Assembly (NCBI GenBank): GCA_030632545.1
Contig: DAOVUO010000230.1
Coordinates: forward strand, 1 to 5,276
Reading direction: 5' to 3'
Origin: Bacteroidales bacterium
Lineage (GTDB): Bacteria; Bacteroidota; Bacteroidia; Bacteroidales; DYOH01
Length of the DNA: 5,276 nt
Under the pieces are notes generated by a model. The model was not told the origin of the DNA, made no database searches, and saw only the letters and a list, made by a program, of their open reading frames with translations. This document shows positions 1 through 5,276 of this stretch, in pieces (position 1 is the stretch's first letter; each line of letters begins with the position of its first letter). The position numbers and the translations under genes were made by a program.

Positions 1-724
1 ACCATGAAAACATTTCTCCATCAACAAAAAATATTTTTGCCTTTGGAAAAAACTGAGCTATATCTGCTGCATGCTCTTTTGTAAAACTGTAAGGTTCAGA
101 AGGAAGAAATATAATTTCGGGCGACAGTTTTTTTAAACTTTTACTCTCTAAAATGGGATAATTATCATCAAAATCGGCAATAATATTATCAAAACCAAGC
201 TGCGAAAGTATTGAATGAATATAAGTGCTTTTTGTAATTGACATATATGGCTTACGCCAAATTAAATAAAGAAGCTTTTTAGTTGGATTAAAATCAATTT
301 TATCAAATTTTTTACGAATATCTACAACTATTGATTTGGACAAATTCTGTTGTTGAAAAAGTTGTCCGCAATATTCAATAAAATGCAAAGCATGTGCATA
401 GCTTTTTATATGAGTCAATTCCACGTAAACAAGCTTTTGAAGTGCTTCAATCTGAGATTGATTATTCTCCTCCTTATTAGCAATTACAATATCTGGCCTA
501 AGTGCAACAATTCTATCAATATCAATGGTTTTAGTACCACCAACATCTATTATTTCTGATAATATATCCTTTGGATGCACACAATATTTTGTTCGGGCAA
601 CAATATTTTGCCACATTCCCAAATCATAAAGCAGCTCTGTAATAGATGGCACAAGAGAGATAATGCGTGCATTTGGTTTCCAATTAAAACTCCTTGGATA
701 ATTATCTTGGTTTAATAATTGCAT
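1..724 (-). CDS. Periplasmic-binding-protein-like (FecB/BtuF fold) protein, cut by the left edge
   Basis: The reverse strand is open from an ATG at 724-722 to the window edge, giving 241 codons with no stop. The product starts MQLLNQDNYPRSFNW and continues into ARIISLVPSITELLYDLG, then TKYCVHP, VGGTKTIDIDRI, LRPDIVIANKEEN, YLIWRKPYMS and finally FFVDGEMFSW. This order is typical of the helical-backbone metal receptor family (COG0614), whose members bind vitamin B12, siderophore or haem-type ligands for ABC importers. Relatives are about 260 residues long, so probably only some 20 C-terminal residues are missing. There is no signal peptide: the N-terminus is polar and the fold begins at about residue 18. 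The product may therefore be cytosolic and not a classical transporter subunit. No permease or ATPase gene lies nearby. The family is fairly certain; the ligand cannot be told. A TAnnTTTG box lies 20 bases upstream of the start. Confidence 0.85.
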   Translation of the reverse strand, partial: MQLLNQDNYPRSFNWKPNARIISLVPSITELLYDLGMWQNIVARTKYCVHPKDILSEIIDVGGTKTIDIDRIVALRPDIVIANKEENNQSQIEALQKLVYVELTHIKSYAHALHFIEYCGQLFQQQNLSKSIVVDIRKKFDKIDFNPTKKLLYLIWRKPYMSITKSTYIHSILSQLGFDNIIADFDDNYPILESKSLKKLSPEIIFLPSEPYSFTKEHAADIAQFFPKAKIFFVDGEMFSW

Positions 725-743
725 ATTTTTTTTAAGCTTTGGT

Positions 744-751
744 CAAATATA
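744..751 (-). promoter_or_regulatory. Bacteroidetes -7 box (TATATTTG) for the leftward binding-protein gene
   Basis: The reverse strand reads TATATTTG here, an exact match to the Bacteroidetes -7 consensus TAnnTTTG, 19 bases before the ATG at 724. No good TTG -33 element lies 17-23 bases upstream; the nearest TTG is about 31 bases away. Support therefore rests on the -7 box and its position in the 67-base gap between divergent genes. Confidence 0.4.
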
Positions 752-791
752 ACTAATTTCCTTGCGTTTTTTGAAAATAAGTCAATCAGAT

Positions 792-2231
792 ATGAAACAA
801 CTATTACTTTTCTTACCATTTTTTTTGATTAAAATATTAATTGTAAATGCTGATACAACAACGGTTTATGGCACTATACCAAGCTATGCCAATATGGATC
901 TCAAAATTAAATACTTATATGATCCTATTACTGAAAAATACGACAAACTAGCTAGTGCTCAGGTAGATTCTTCGGGTAATTTTGAGTTTAAATTTGATAT
1001 TCAAAAAATATATTACGGTATAATTGATAAAGAAAAATTACGTGGATTTATTTTTCTAGTTCCAGGTAAAAAATACGAAATTACATTACCTGATTTTTTG
1101 CCAAAACTCAACGAAGACCTTATTAATCCATACTATGAGCCTTATGAGTTTTATATTAAAATTTTAAATCCTGAACCTTATGGACTAAACAAATCTATTT
1201 ATGAATTTGATTTTGGTTTTGCCGAATTATTAGATAATAAATACCGCATAATCAACATGCAGGGGATTAGAGCAGATTTTGATTCAATAGAAACTTATTT
1301 TTTGAATAAAGCCCAATTTAATCAATCCAAATTCTTAAAAAAATACATTAAATACAATATATTCAGTATTAAAGCTTCTGTATTAAGCCAATCGCCCGAA
1401 ATAATTTTCCAAACATTACTTTCGAAAGATTACGCAGATTTTCAAAATCCTGCCTTTGAAGATTTTTTTACACAGAATTTCAGTAATTTTTTCACTCATT
1501 TTTCATCAAATAATGCATTTACACAAGCAGTTAATGAAGCTAACTCACAACAAATAATCAATATAATTAGTAATAAAAACTGGATTGAAAATGAAAAATT
1601 AATTTCACTCGCTTTTCTAAAAGGATTATTCGATGCTTATTATGAGCATTTGTATTCAGAAAAAGCTCTTATTACTCTATTAACAAACTATATAAGTATT
1701 CAAGATGATGAACAAATATTACGAATAGCAGGTAATATTCTTTATAAAATATCTAAACTTAGAGTAGGCAATCCAGCACCCGATTTTGAATTACTTGGGC
1801 CAGATAGTTTAACTTATAGTCTGCAAGAATTTAGAAATTATTACGTTTACTTAAACTTCTGTTCTTCAAACAGTTTTAGTTGTATTCAGCAATATGGATT
1901 GCTTTTCAACATAGATGAAAAATACCTCGACTCACTTAAAATTGTCACTATTGCTGCCGACGATGATTTCGATAAAACTTATAATCATTTTGTAAAGTAT
2001 AGATATCGCTGGGATTTACTTTCATTTAAAAACCAAGCTGATATACTTAAAACTTATGAAATAAAAGCCTACCCTACCTATTTTTTAATTGACCCTGAAG
2101 GAAATCTTTTATGGTCGCCAGCACTAGCTCCAAATGAAGGATTTGCTGCAAAATACTATGATTTTATAAGAGCGATTAAAATTCGTGATATGAAAAAAGA
2201 AGGAGATTATAACGAAAATTATTGGAAATAA
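792..2231 (+). CDS. Exported thioredoxin-like (TlpA/redoxin-type) protein with degenerate SxxC active site
   Basis: The product has 479 residues. I start it at ATG 792 and not at the in-frame TTG 762, because from 792 it begins with a clean signal peptide: K2, a hydrophobic stretch to V18, then NA|D with cleavage likely after A20. Residues 22-105 are beta-rich and resemble the DUF4369-type domain that often precedes thioredoxin domains in Bacteroidetes. The middle, about 110-320, is mostly helical and not recognised. From 325 comes a thioredoxin/AhpC-TSA domain: VGNPAPDFELLGPDS, then VYLNFCSSNSFSC (C357, C364), then KAYPTYFLIDPEGNL with the cis-proline at P428. In relatives the motif reads FWxxWCxxC; here the first active-site cysteine is S361 and only C364 remains, with an extra C357 where tryptophan usually sits. 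The protein probably acts in the periplasm or on the envelope, but ordinary CxxC disulfide chemistry is doubtful. No clear promoter or ribosome binding site is seen. Confidence 0.88.
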   Translation: MKQLLLFLPFFLIKILIVNADTTTVYGTIPSYANMDLKIKYLYDPITEKYDKLASAQVDSSGNFEFKFDIQKIYYGIIDKEKLRGFIFLVPGKKYEITLPDFLPKLNEDLINPYYEPYEFYIKILNPEPYGLNKSIYEFDFGFAELLDNKYRIINMQGIRADFDSIETYFLNKAQFNQSKFLKKYIKYNIFSIKASVLSQSPEIIFQTLLSKDYADFQNPAFEDFFTQNFSNFFTHFSSNNAFTQAVNEANSQQIINIISNKNWIENEKLISLAFLKGLFDAYYEHLYSEKALITLLTNYISIQDDEQILRIAGNILYKISKLRVGNPAPDFELLGPDSLTYSLQEFRNYYVYLNFCSSNSFSCIQQYGLLFNIDEKYLDSLKIVTIAADDDFDKTYNHFVKYRYRWDLLSFKNQADILKTYEIKAYPTYFLIDPEGNLLWSPALAPNEGFAAKYYDFIRAIKIRDMKKEGDYNENYWK

Positions 2232-2237
2232 ATATAC

Positions 2238-2264
2238 TTGAGCAATTGAATTTTATTACATTTG
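2238..2264 (+). promoter_or_regulatory. Bacteroidetes-type promoter for the radical SAM-glycosyltransferase unit
   Basis: TTG at 2238-2240 and TACATTTG at 2257-2264 match the -33 (TTG) and -7 (TAnnTTTG) elements of the Bacteroidetes primary sigma factor. The 16-base gap is slightly shorter than the usual 17-23. The -7 box ends 23 bases before the ATG at 2288, which leaves a short leader. This is the best promoter in the window and suggests that 2288-4106 is transcribed apart from the upstream thioredoxin-like gene. Confidence 0.6.
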
Positions 2265-2287
2265 CCGCTTAAAAAATTAATACAAAT

Positions 2288-3063
2288 ATGACATTTCTAT
2301 TTGATAAAATAATTTTTGGCCCTGTTAGAAGCCGCCGTCTTGGGCTATCTTTAGGAATAAATCTACTACCCGAAAACTCTAAATATTGCAATTTCAACTG
2401 TATTTATTGCGAATGCGGATGGACACCAGACAAATCAAGCGTAAAAGTAAATTTTCATTCTCGCGAAAAAGTACAAGAAGCTCTTAAATTGAAATTAATG
2501 GAAATGAGTAACAAAAATACTCCTCCTGATGTAATTACATTTGCTGGAAATGGTGAACCAACATTACATCCAGAATTCGCTGGAATAATTGACGATACTA
2601 TAGAATTAAGAAATAATTACTTTCCCGGGCCAAAATTGCTGTTTTATCTAATGCAACGAGATTACACAAGCCTTCGGTTTTTGAAGCTTTACAAAAAATT
2701 GAACAAAATATTCAAAAAATTGATTCTGCTTTTGAAAACACAATTCAACGAATTAATCAACCTAAAGGAAATCATAGTTTAACAGAGGTAATAAACTCTT
2801 TAAAAGAATTTAATGGTGAGGTAATTATCCAAACAATGTTTATTGAAGGAATATATAACAACGAAACAATAGACAATACAAGTGATGAACATATATTGGC
2901 TTGGCTAAAAATAATTAAAGAAATTGCCCCTAAAGAGGTAATGATATACACTATAGCACGTGATACTCCCATAAAAACTTTGCAAAAAGTGAGTGCTGAA
3001 AAACTAAATGCAATTGCAAAAAAAATAGAAGCTATGGGAATTAAGACCCAAGTATCAGCTTAA
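2288..3063 (+). pseudogene. Radical SAM protein (COG0731-like), interrupted by a one-base frameshift
   Basis: The first frame (2288-2782) starts FGPVRSRRLGLSLGINLLP. It carries the radical SAM cluster motif CxxxCxxC (C34, C38, C41) and an extra C43, then GNGEPT at 87-92 for S-adenosylmethionine contact. Similarity stops at about residue 114: the rest of this frame, to 2782, is low-complexity and lysine/leucine-rich. The -1 frame is open from 2632 to the TAA at 3061 and continues the protein without loss: KIAVLSNATRLHKPSVFEAL, then DSAFENTIQRINQP, IIQTMFIEG, EVMIYTIARDTP and a C-terminal KTQVSA. Restoring one base in the CCCGGGCC run at 2624-2631 gives one 258-residue protein, the expected size. 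The family cleaves S-adenosylmethionine with a 4Fe-4S cluster; the substrate is unknown. It may be a real recent mutation or a sequence error. No standard slippery heptamer is in frame. A second in-frame ATG at 2836 is internal and would make only a C-terminal fragment. The stop overlaps the next ATG (TAATG). Confidence 0.87.
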
Positions 3064-4106
3064 TGCAAAAAAAAGTTCTTTATGCTGTATTAGACTGGGG
3101 GTTAGGACATGCGACCAGAAGTATTCCTATTATTAAAAAATTAGCAGAACAGGGCTATAGTGTTACGATTGCTGGAAGTGGCGATTCTTTAGAACTGCTG
3201 AAAAATTACTTTCCACAAAATAAATTTATTGAACTATCTGCAATAAAAATTAGCTACAGTAAAAATTGGGTATATTTTAATTGGTGGAAAATTAGCTTGC
3301 AAATGGCTTGGCTCTATTTTTCAGACCAAAAATTTGTAAAAAACACTACAGAAAAGTTTGATTTTATTGTTTCCGACAATAGATATGGTTTTTTCTCAAA
3401 AAAGAGAAAAAGTATTTTTATCACTCACCAATGTTCAATAATTCCACCAAAAGGGTTTAATCTTTTTTCCAAAATAATAAACTCATTAAATAAAAAAGCA
3501 CTAAAAAAATTTAATGAAATTTGGATTCCTGATTTTTATAGCAAAATGAGTTTAAGTGGGAAATTATCTGAAAAATGCGCTCACAAAAACAGTAAAAACA
3601 TAAATATTGCTTCTAGGTTTAAGGGAATTACACCAAAAAAAGAGAAAAAATATCAGAAATATCAAGTTTTAATAATCCTTTCGGGTCCCGAACCTCAAAG
3701 AACTCAATTCGAAAAAAACATTATAGAAAAACTTAATAATCTGAAAATAAAAAGTTTACTAATTGCTGGCCGTCCAAAAATAAAACTCAATATAAAATCA
3801 GATTTTATTGATTATTCTTGGCATCTGAACGATCAAAATTTTGCCAATGCTATTATATCAATTCCATATATAATAGCTAGAGCAGGATACAGCACAATAA
3901 TGGATTTAGTAATTTTAAAAAAAACAGCCTTACTAATTCCTAGTCCGAAACAAAGTGAACAAGAATATTTGGCATATTATTTAGAAAAGAAAAGGCTATT
4001 TAAAAGATGTAAACAAAGTGAAATTAATAAGTGGAATCATTTGCCAATACTATTCAAAAATGTTGATTTTCCTGAAAATCAAACTTTAAACATTACTTTA
4101 GATTAA
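3063..4106 (+). CDS. Glycosyltransferase, MurG/GT28-like (GT-B fold)
   Basis: The product has 347 residues, about the size of a two-domain GT-B enzyme. The N-terminal domain opens with KVLYAVLDWGLGHATRS; the GLGHATR loop (13-19) matches the glycine-rich GxGHxxR acceptor-side loop of MurG-like and related COG1819 enzymes. The C-terminal domain begins near residue 200 with VLIILSGPEPQR (207-213). It continues with IIARAGYSTIMDLV (A272-V283), where the family has its G/A-G-x-S/T-T-x-x-E nucleotide-sugar loop, and ends with LLIPSPKQSEQEYLA (P293-Q300), the P-x-x-x-Q-x-x-N/E segment. Usual family members have E where D281 stands. There is no signal peptide or membrane helix, so the enzyme is cytosolic or membrane-peripheral. 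The ATG overlaps the radical SAM stop by one base (TAATG), which points to translational coupling. A terminator follows 49 bases after the stop. Donor and acceptor are unknown; it is not MurG itself, since the core sequence is divergent and no cell-wall genes are nearby. Confidence 0.85.
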   Translation: MQKKVLYAVLDWGLGHATRSIPIIKKLAEQGYSVTIAGSGDSLELLKNYFPQNKFIELSAIKISYSKNWVYFNWWKISLQMAWLYFSDQKFVKNTTEKFDFIVSDNRYGFFSKKRKSIFITHQCSIIPPKGFNLFSKIINSLNKKALKKFNEIWIPDFYSKMSLSGKLSEKCAHKNSKNINIASRFKGITPKKEKKYQKYQVLIILSGPEPQRTQFEKNIIEKLNNLKIKSLLIAGRPKIKLNIKSDFIDYSWHLNDQNFANAIISIPYIIARAGYSTIMDLVILKKTALLIPSPKQSEQEYLAYYLEKKRLFKRCKQSEINKWNHLPILFKNVDFPENQTLNITLD

Positions 4107-4155
4107 TTCCCCAAATTGCAATATTATACAAATGAGGCTCAACTTTTAACCAATC

Positions 4156-4181
4156 TTGATAGCATACTTGCTATCAATTTT
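4156..4181 (+). terminator. Rho-independent terminator after the glycosyltransferase gene
   Basis: A perfect 9-base stem, TTGATAGCA (4156-4164) with TGCTATCAA (4169-4177), has a four-base TACT loop and is followed at once by TTTT (4178-4181). It lies 49 bases after the glycosyltransferase stop. The stem is AT-rich and the T-run short, so strength may be modest. The reverse strand has no comparable T-run, so it serves rightward transcription only. Confidence 0.7.
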
Positions 4182-4298
4182 AATAAAAACTCTCAAAGCA
4201 TAACGCCGAACCGTTATTAATGAAGTTTACAGGTGTTTTTGGATCGCAATCGACATAGCCCATTGACTCCTAGTTCATTATAATACTAGCACGCATGA
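4182..4298. other. Non-coding gap between the terminator and the toxin gene
   Basis: No open frame or RNA gene is recognised here. The segment separates convergent genes. It contains CGCCGAAC at 4204-4211 and GACTCCT at 4265-4271, and both short words recur on the other side of the toxin-antitoxin pair (5027-5034 and 4955-4961). No separate terminator for the leftward toxin transcript is obvious. Confidence 0.4.
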
Positions 4299-4604
4299 TT
4301 ATTCGTCTTTATCAGGTCGTTTATCTATTGTTTCAGGATTTCGGCTTGTGTGAAAAATAGCAATTATTTGTATTACTGTTTCGCCAACTATGTACAGAAT
4401 TACAAAAGGAAATTTTTGCATAACGTGTTTGCGCAAATTATTGTTAGTTTTCGGATATGCATAAGGATTTTTCAGGATTAATTCAAATGACTTTAATACC
4501 ATGTTGAAAAACCGTTTGCCTAAGTTTTTTTGTTTGTACTCGTAAAAATCTGTTGATGTTGAAATGTCTTTTTCCGCATCTTCAGATATTTCAATCTTGT
4601 ACAT
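4299..4604 (-). CDS. RelE/ParE-family toxin of a type II toxin-antitoxin pair
   Basis: The product has 101 residues, the usual size for the RelE/ParE superfamily. It starts MYKIEISEDAEKDI, the first strand and helix of the fold. It continues with YEYKQKNLGKRFFNMVLKSFELILKNPYAYP (helix plus NP-x-x-x-P turn) and LRKHVMQKFPFVILYIV, and ends with the strand IQIIAIFHTSRNPE (H85, R88, N89, P90). The core R/K-x-x-x-x-x-F-P-F/Y-x-I-x-Y and the closing hTSRNP are typical of ParE-like 'plasmid stabilization' proteins. RelE-like members cut mRNA on the ribosome and ParE-like ones poison gyrase; the sequence does not decide between them. The start ATG lies inside the antitoxin gene, giving a 14-base overlap in another frame, as expected of a co-translated pair. 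The highly charged tail (DKRPDKDE) may be disordered. Confidence 0.88.
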   Translation of the reverse strand: MYKIEISEDAEKDISTSTDFYEYKQKNLGKRFFNMVLKSFELILKNPYAYPKTNNNLRKHVMQKFPFVILYIVGETVIQIIAIFHTSRNPETIDKRPDKDE

Positions 4605-4824
4605 AATGCGAGTATCTTTTCTTAAAAGTATCTAAACTGATAAATTTTGTTTCGTGGTTTTCTATTCGTTTTAGCCTTTGTTCTAATTCTGCATTTTGCT
4701 CATCGGATAAAAATGTTAAATCAGTGAATTGAGGAACACTAAACTCAATTCCCTCTTGCTGTAATAGCCAATTTATAATATATGCCTCTTGCGAAGGGTC
4801 TTTTATGTTGATTGTTAATTGCAT
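4591..4824 (-). CDS. Cognate antitoxin of the RelE/ParE pair
   Basis: The product has 77 residues. It is first in the operon and overlaps the toxin by 14 bases, the standard order for type II modules. Residues 1-30 (QLTINIKDPSQEAYIINWLLQ) form a predicted strand then helix and may be the DNA-binding or dimerising part. Residues 39-77 (FLSDEQNAELEQRLKRI, then ISLDTFKKRYSHYV) resemble the C-terminal toxin-wrapping helix of Bacteroidetes addiction-module antitoxins, which often carry an 'S/L-x-E-E-x-x-x-R' helix followed by 'ISxxxFxxR'. I cannot name the exact family. The assignment rests on size, charge pattern and the partner gene. As in other type II systems, the protein would neutralise the toxin and probably repress its own promoter. 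No clear ribosome binding site precedes it. Confidence 0.75.
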   Translation of the reverse strand: MQLTINIKDPSQEAYIINWLLQQEGIEFSVPQFTDLTFLSDEQNAELEQRLKRIENHETKFISLDTFKKRYSHYVQD

Positions 4825-4877
4825 AATTGTAACTTTTGTTGTTTATCAATCGTTTACTTTTCAATTTTACGCTAACA

Positions 4878-4885
4878 CAAAGATA
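4878..4885 (-). promoter_or_regulatory. Bacteroidetes -7 box (TATCTTTG) for the toxin-antitoxin operon
   Basis: The reverse strand reads TATCTTTG, an exact TAnnTTTG match, 53 bases before the antitoxin ATG. That leaves a leader of roughly 45 bases. A TTTG lies only eight bases upstream, too close to be the -33 element, and no TTG is at the usual distance. Regulation is probably by the antitoxin complex, but I see no clear operator palindrome over the box. Confidence 0.5.
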
Positions 4886-4944
4886 CACATTTTCAAATAA
4901 ACATGGATGTATATTTTTGCGCATAATATCTATGACTTCCCCAC

Positions 4945-5043
4945 GTTCGGCTTAGACTCCTGCCTGAGTCGAATATATTTAAACAGGCTCTGCCCTAAAA
5001 AATAATCTGATGGCGGTAGAACCGACCGCCGAACACAATTGTG
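4945..5043. repeat. Nested inverted repeats (possible cruciform or structured RNA)
   Basis: The outer arms are GTTCGGC (4945-4951) and GCCGAAC (5028-5034), about 76 bases apart. Inside lie GACTC/GAGTC (4955-4959 and 4966-4970, six-base loop) and GGCGGT/ACCGCC (5012-5017 and 5025-5030, seven-base loop). The palindrome CACAATTGTG (5034-5043) follows, then CTTTTTT to 5050. The outer right arm and the GGCGGT hairpin compete for the same bases, so both cannot form at once. The arms are short, so chance cannot be excluded. Confidence 0.45.
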
Positions 5044-5171
5044 CTTTTTTATGGTCTCAAGCGAACTGGGGAATCCACCAAATTTATTATTTTCTATTTA
5101 TTATTTGGCTATCGCATAAGTGTTTTTTCAAAGAACTTTTGCCCTAAAATATGCATTTTTTCCTGTATTAT

Positions 5172-5188
5172 CCGAATTGCAAATTCGG
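5172..5188 (-). terminator. Possible hairpin at the 3' end of the acyltransferase transcript
   Basis: CCGAATT (5172-5178) and AATTCGG (5182-5188) form a perfect 7-base stem with a 3-base loop. It lies six bases past the acyltransferase stop in the leftward direction. No T-run follows it on the minus strand, so it may stabilise the 3' end or act as a weak terminator. Confidence 0.35.
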
Positions 5189-5194
5189 TAGTGT

Positions 5195-5276
5195 TCAAAT
5201 TTGCTTTCTATGCTTCCATCGTCGATGTGACCATAACCAGTCCTCTGGTTTTTTACGTATAATTTCTTCTAAATGA
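5195..5276 (-). CDS. Lipid A biosynthesis lauroyl/acyl-transferase (LpxL/HtrB family), C-terminal end only
   Basis: The reverse strand is open from the right edge to TGA at 5197-5195, giving 26 residues: HLEEIIRKKPEDWLWSHRRW followed by KHRKQI. The pattern L-E-x-x-I-R-x-x-P-E-x-(W/Y)-(L/M)-W-x-H-R-R-(W/F)-K is the C-terminal signature of the LpxL/LpxM (HtrB) acyltransferases, which sit at the inner membrane and add a secondary acyl chain to the lipid A precursor. The catalytic HxxxxD/E motif lies near the N-terminus and is outside the window. A natural stop follows directly, so the tail looks intact. The tryptophan-rich form (WLWSHRRWKH) is what I would expect from Bacteroidetes members. Despite the short length the match is distinctive. 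Any frame on the plus strand here is antisense shadow. Confidence 0.78.
   Translation of the reverse strand, partial: HLEEIIRKKPEDWLWSHRRWKHRKQI

Larger units (their letters stand above)
4886..5194. other. Gene-free, hairpin-rich spacer between the toxin-antitoxin promoter and the acyltransferase
   Basis: No credible gene is seen on either strand; the longest open frames are unlike proteins or lie antisense to the acyltransferase tail. The segment holds a cluster of inverted repeats at 4945-5043, a hairpin at 5172-5188 and a 10-base direct repeat TGCCCTAAAA at 4991-5000 and 5140-5149. Local G+C around 4936-5035 is clearly higher than in the flanks. It may be the remnant of a mobile element or a structured untranslated region. 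Confidence 0.5.

Noticed and set aside
350..559. Plus-strand open frame of 69 codons
   Set aside because: It lies entirely antisense to the well-supported binding-protein-like gene, starts with TTG and has no recognisable domain.
2621..2635. Programmed -1 frameshift site as the first explanation for the radical SAM split
   Set aside because: No X-XXY-YYZ slippery heptamer lies in frame and I see no strong downstream stem-loop; a deletion or sequence error is simpler.
2772..2972. Minus-strand open frame of 66 codons with hydrophobic stretches
   Set aside because: It is antisense to the shifted-frame part of the radical SAM gene, whose protein is clearly family-like; the hydrophobicity is a by-product of the AT-rich complement.
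4945..5034. Integron attC site bordering the toxin-antitoxin pair
   Set aside because: The arms GTTCGGC...GCCGAAC are in the opposite order to attC (RYYYAAC...GTTRRRY) and do not fit the core consensus; no integrase is present.
5034..5050. Rightward terminator made of CACAATTGTG plus T-run
   Set aside because: The palindrome has no room for a loop, leaving only about three pairs, and no rightward gene precedes it.
5041..5262. Plus-strand open frame of 73 codons near the right edge
   Set aside because: It starts with GTG or TTG, resembles no protein and runs antisense across the acyltransferase tail and its 3' hairpin.

Overview
The window is AT-rich, with short intergenic gaps and almost no Shine-Dalgarno sequences. 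Several start regions carry a TAnnTTTG box, the -7 element of the Bacteroidetes primary sigma factor. The protein families also fit: a DUF4369-like plus thioredoxin-like exported protein, a signal-less FecB/BtuF-type binding protein, and an LpxL-type acyltransferase that implies a Gram-negative outer membrane. I read it as a chromosomal piece of an uncultured or little-studied member of the Bacteroidetes. No rRNA, tRNA, CRISPR array, transposase or phage gene is visible.

Layout. Positions 1-724 (minus) hold a nearly complete substrate-binding-protein-like gene that runs off the left edge. It is divergent from 792-2231 (plus), an exported thioredoxin-fold protein whose active-site motif has lost its first cysteine. 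A good Bacteroidetes promoter at 2238-2264 precedes a two-gene unit. The first gene (2288-3063) is a radical SAM protein broken by a one-base frameshift near 2627-2631. The second (3063-4106) is a MurG/GT28-like glycosyltransferase whose ATG overlaps the preceding stop codon by one base. A hairpin plus T-run terminator (4156-4181) follows. Positions 4299-4824 (minus) hold a type II toxin-antitoxin pair, with the antitoxin first and the two frames overlapping by 14 bases. From 4886 to 5194 there is no gene, but there are several short inverted repeats. At the right edge (5195-5276, minus) is the C-terminal tail of a lipid A acyltransferase.

How the genes work together. The radical SAM and glycosyltransferase genes are probably co-transcribed and translationally coupled, but the sequence does not show a common pathway. 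The toxin-antitoxin pair has its own promoter and sits between non-coding segments that share short repeats, so it looks like an inserted accessory module. I do not see a convincing new multi-gene system. The best leads are the frameshifted radical SAM gene, the SxxC thioredoxin-like protein and the structured DNA around the toxin-antitoxin module.
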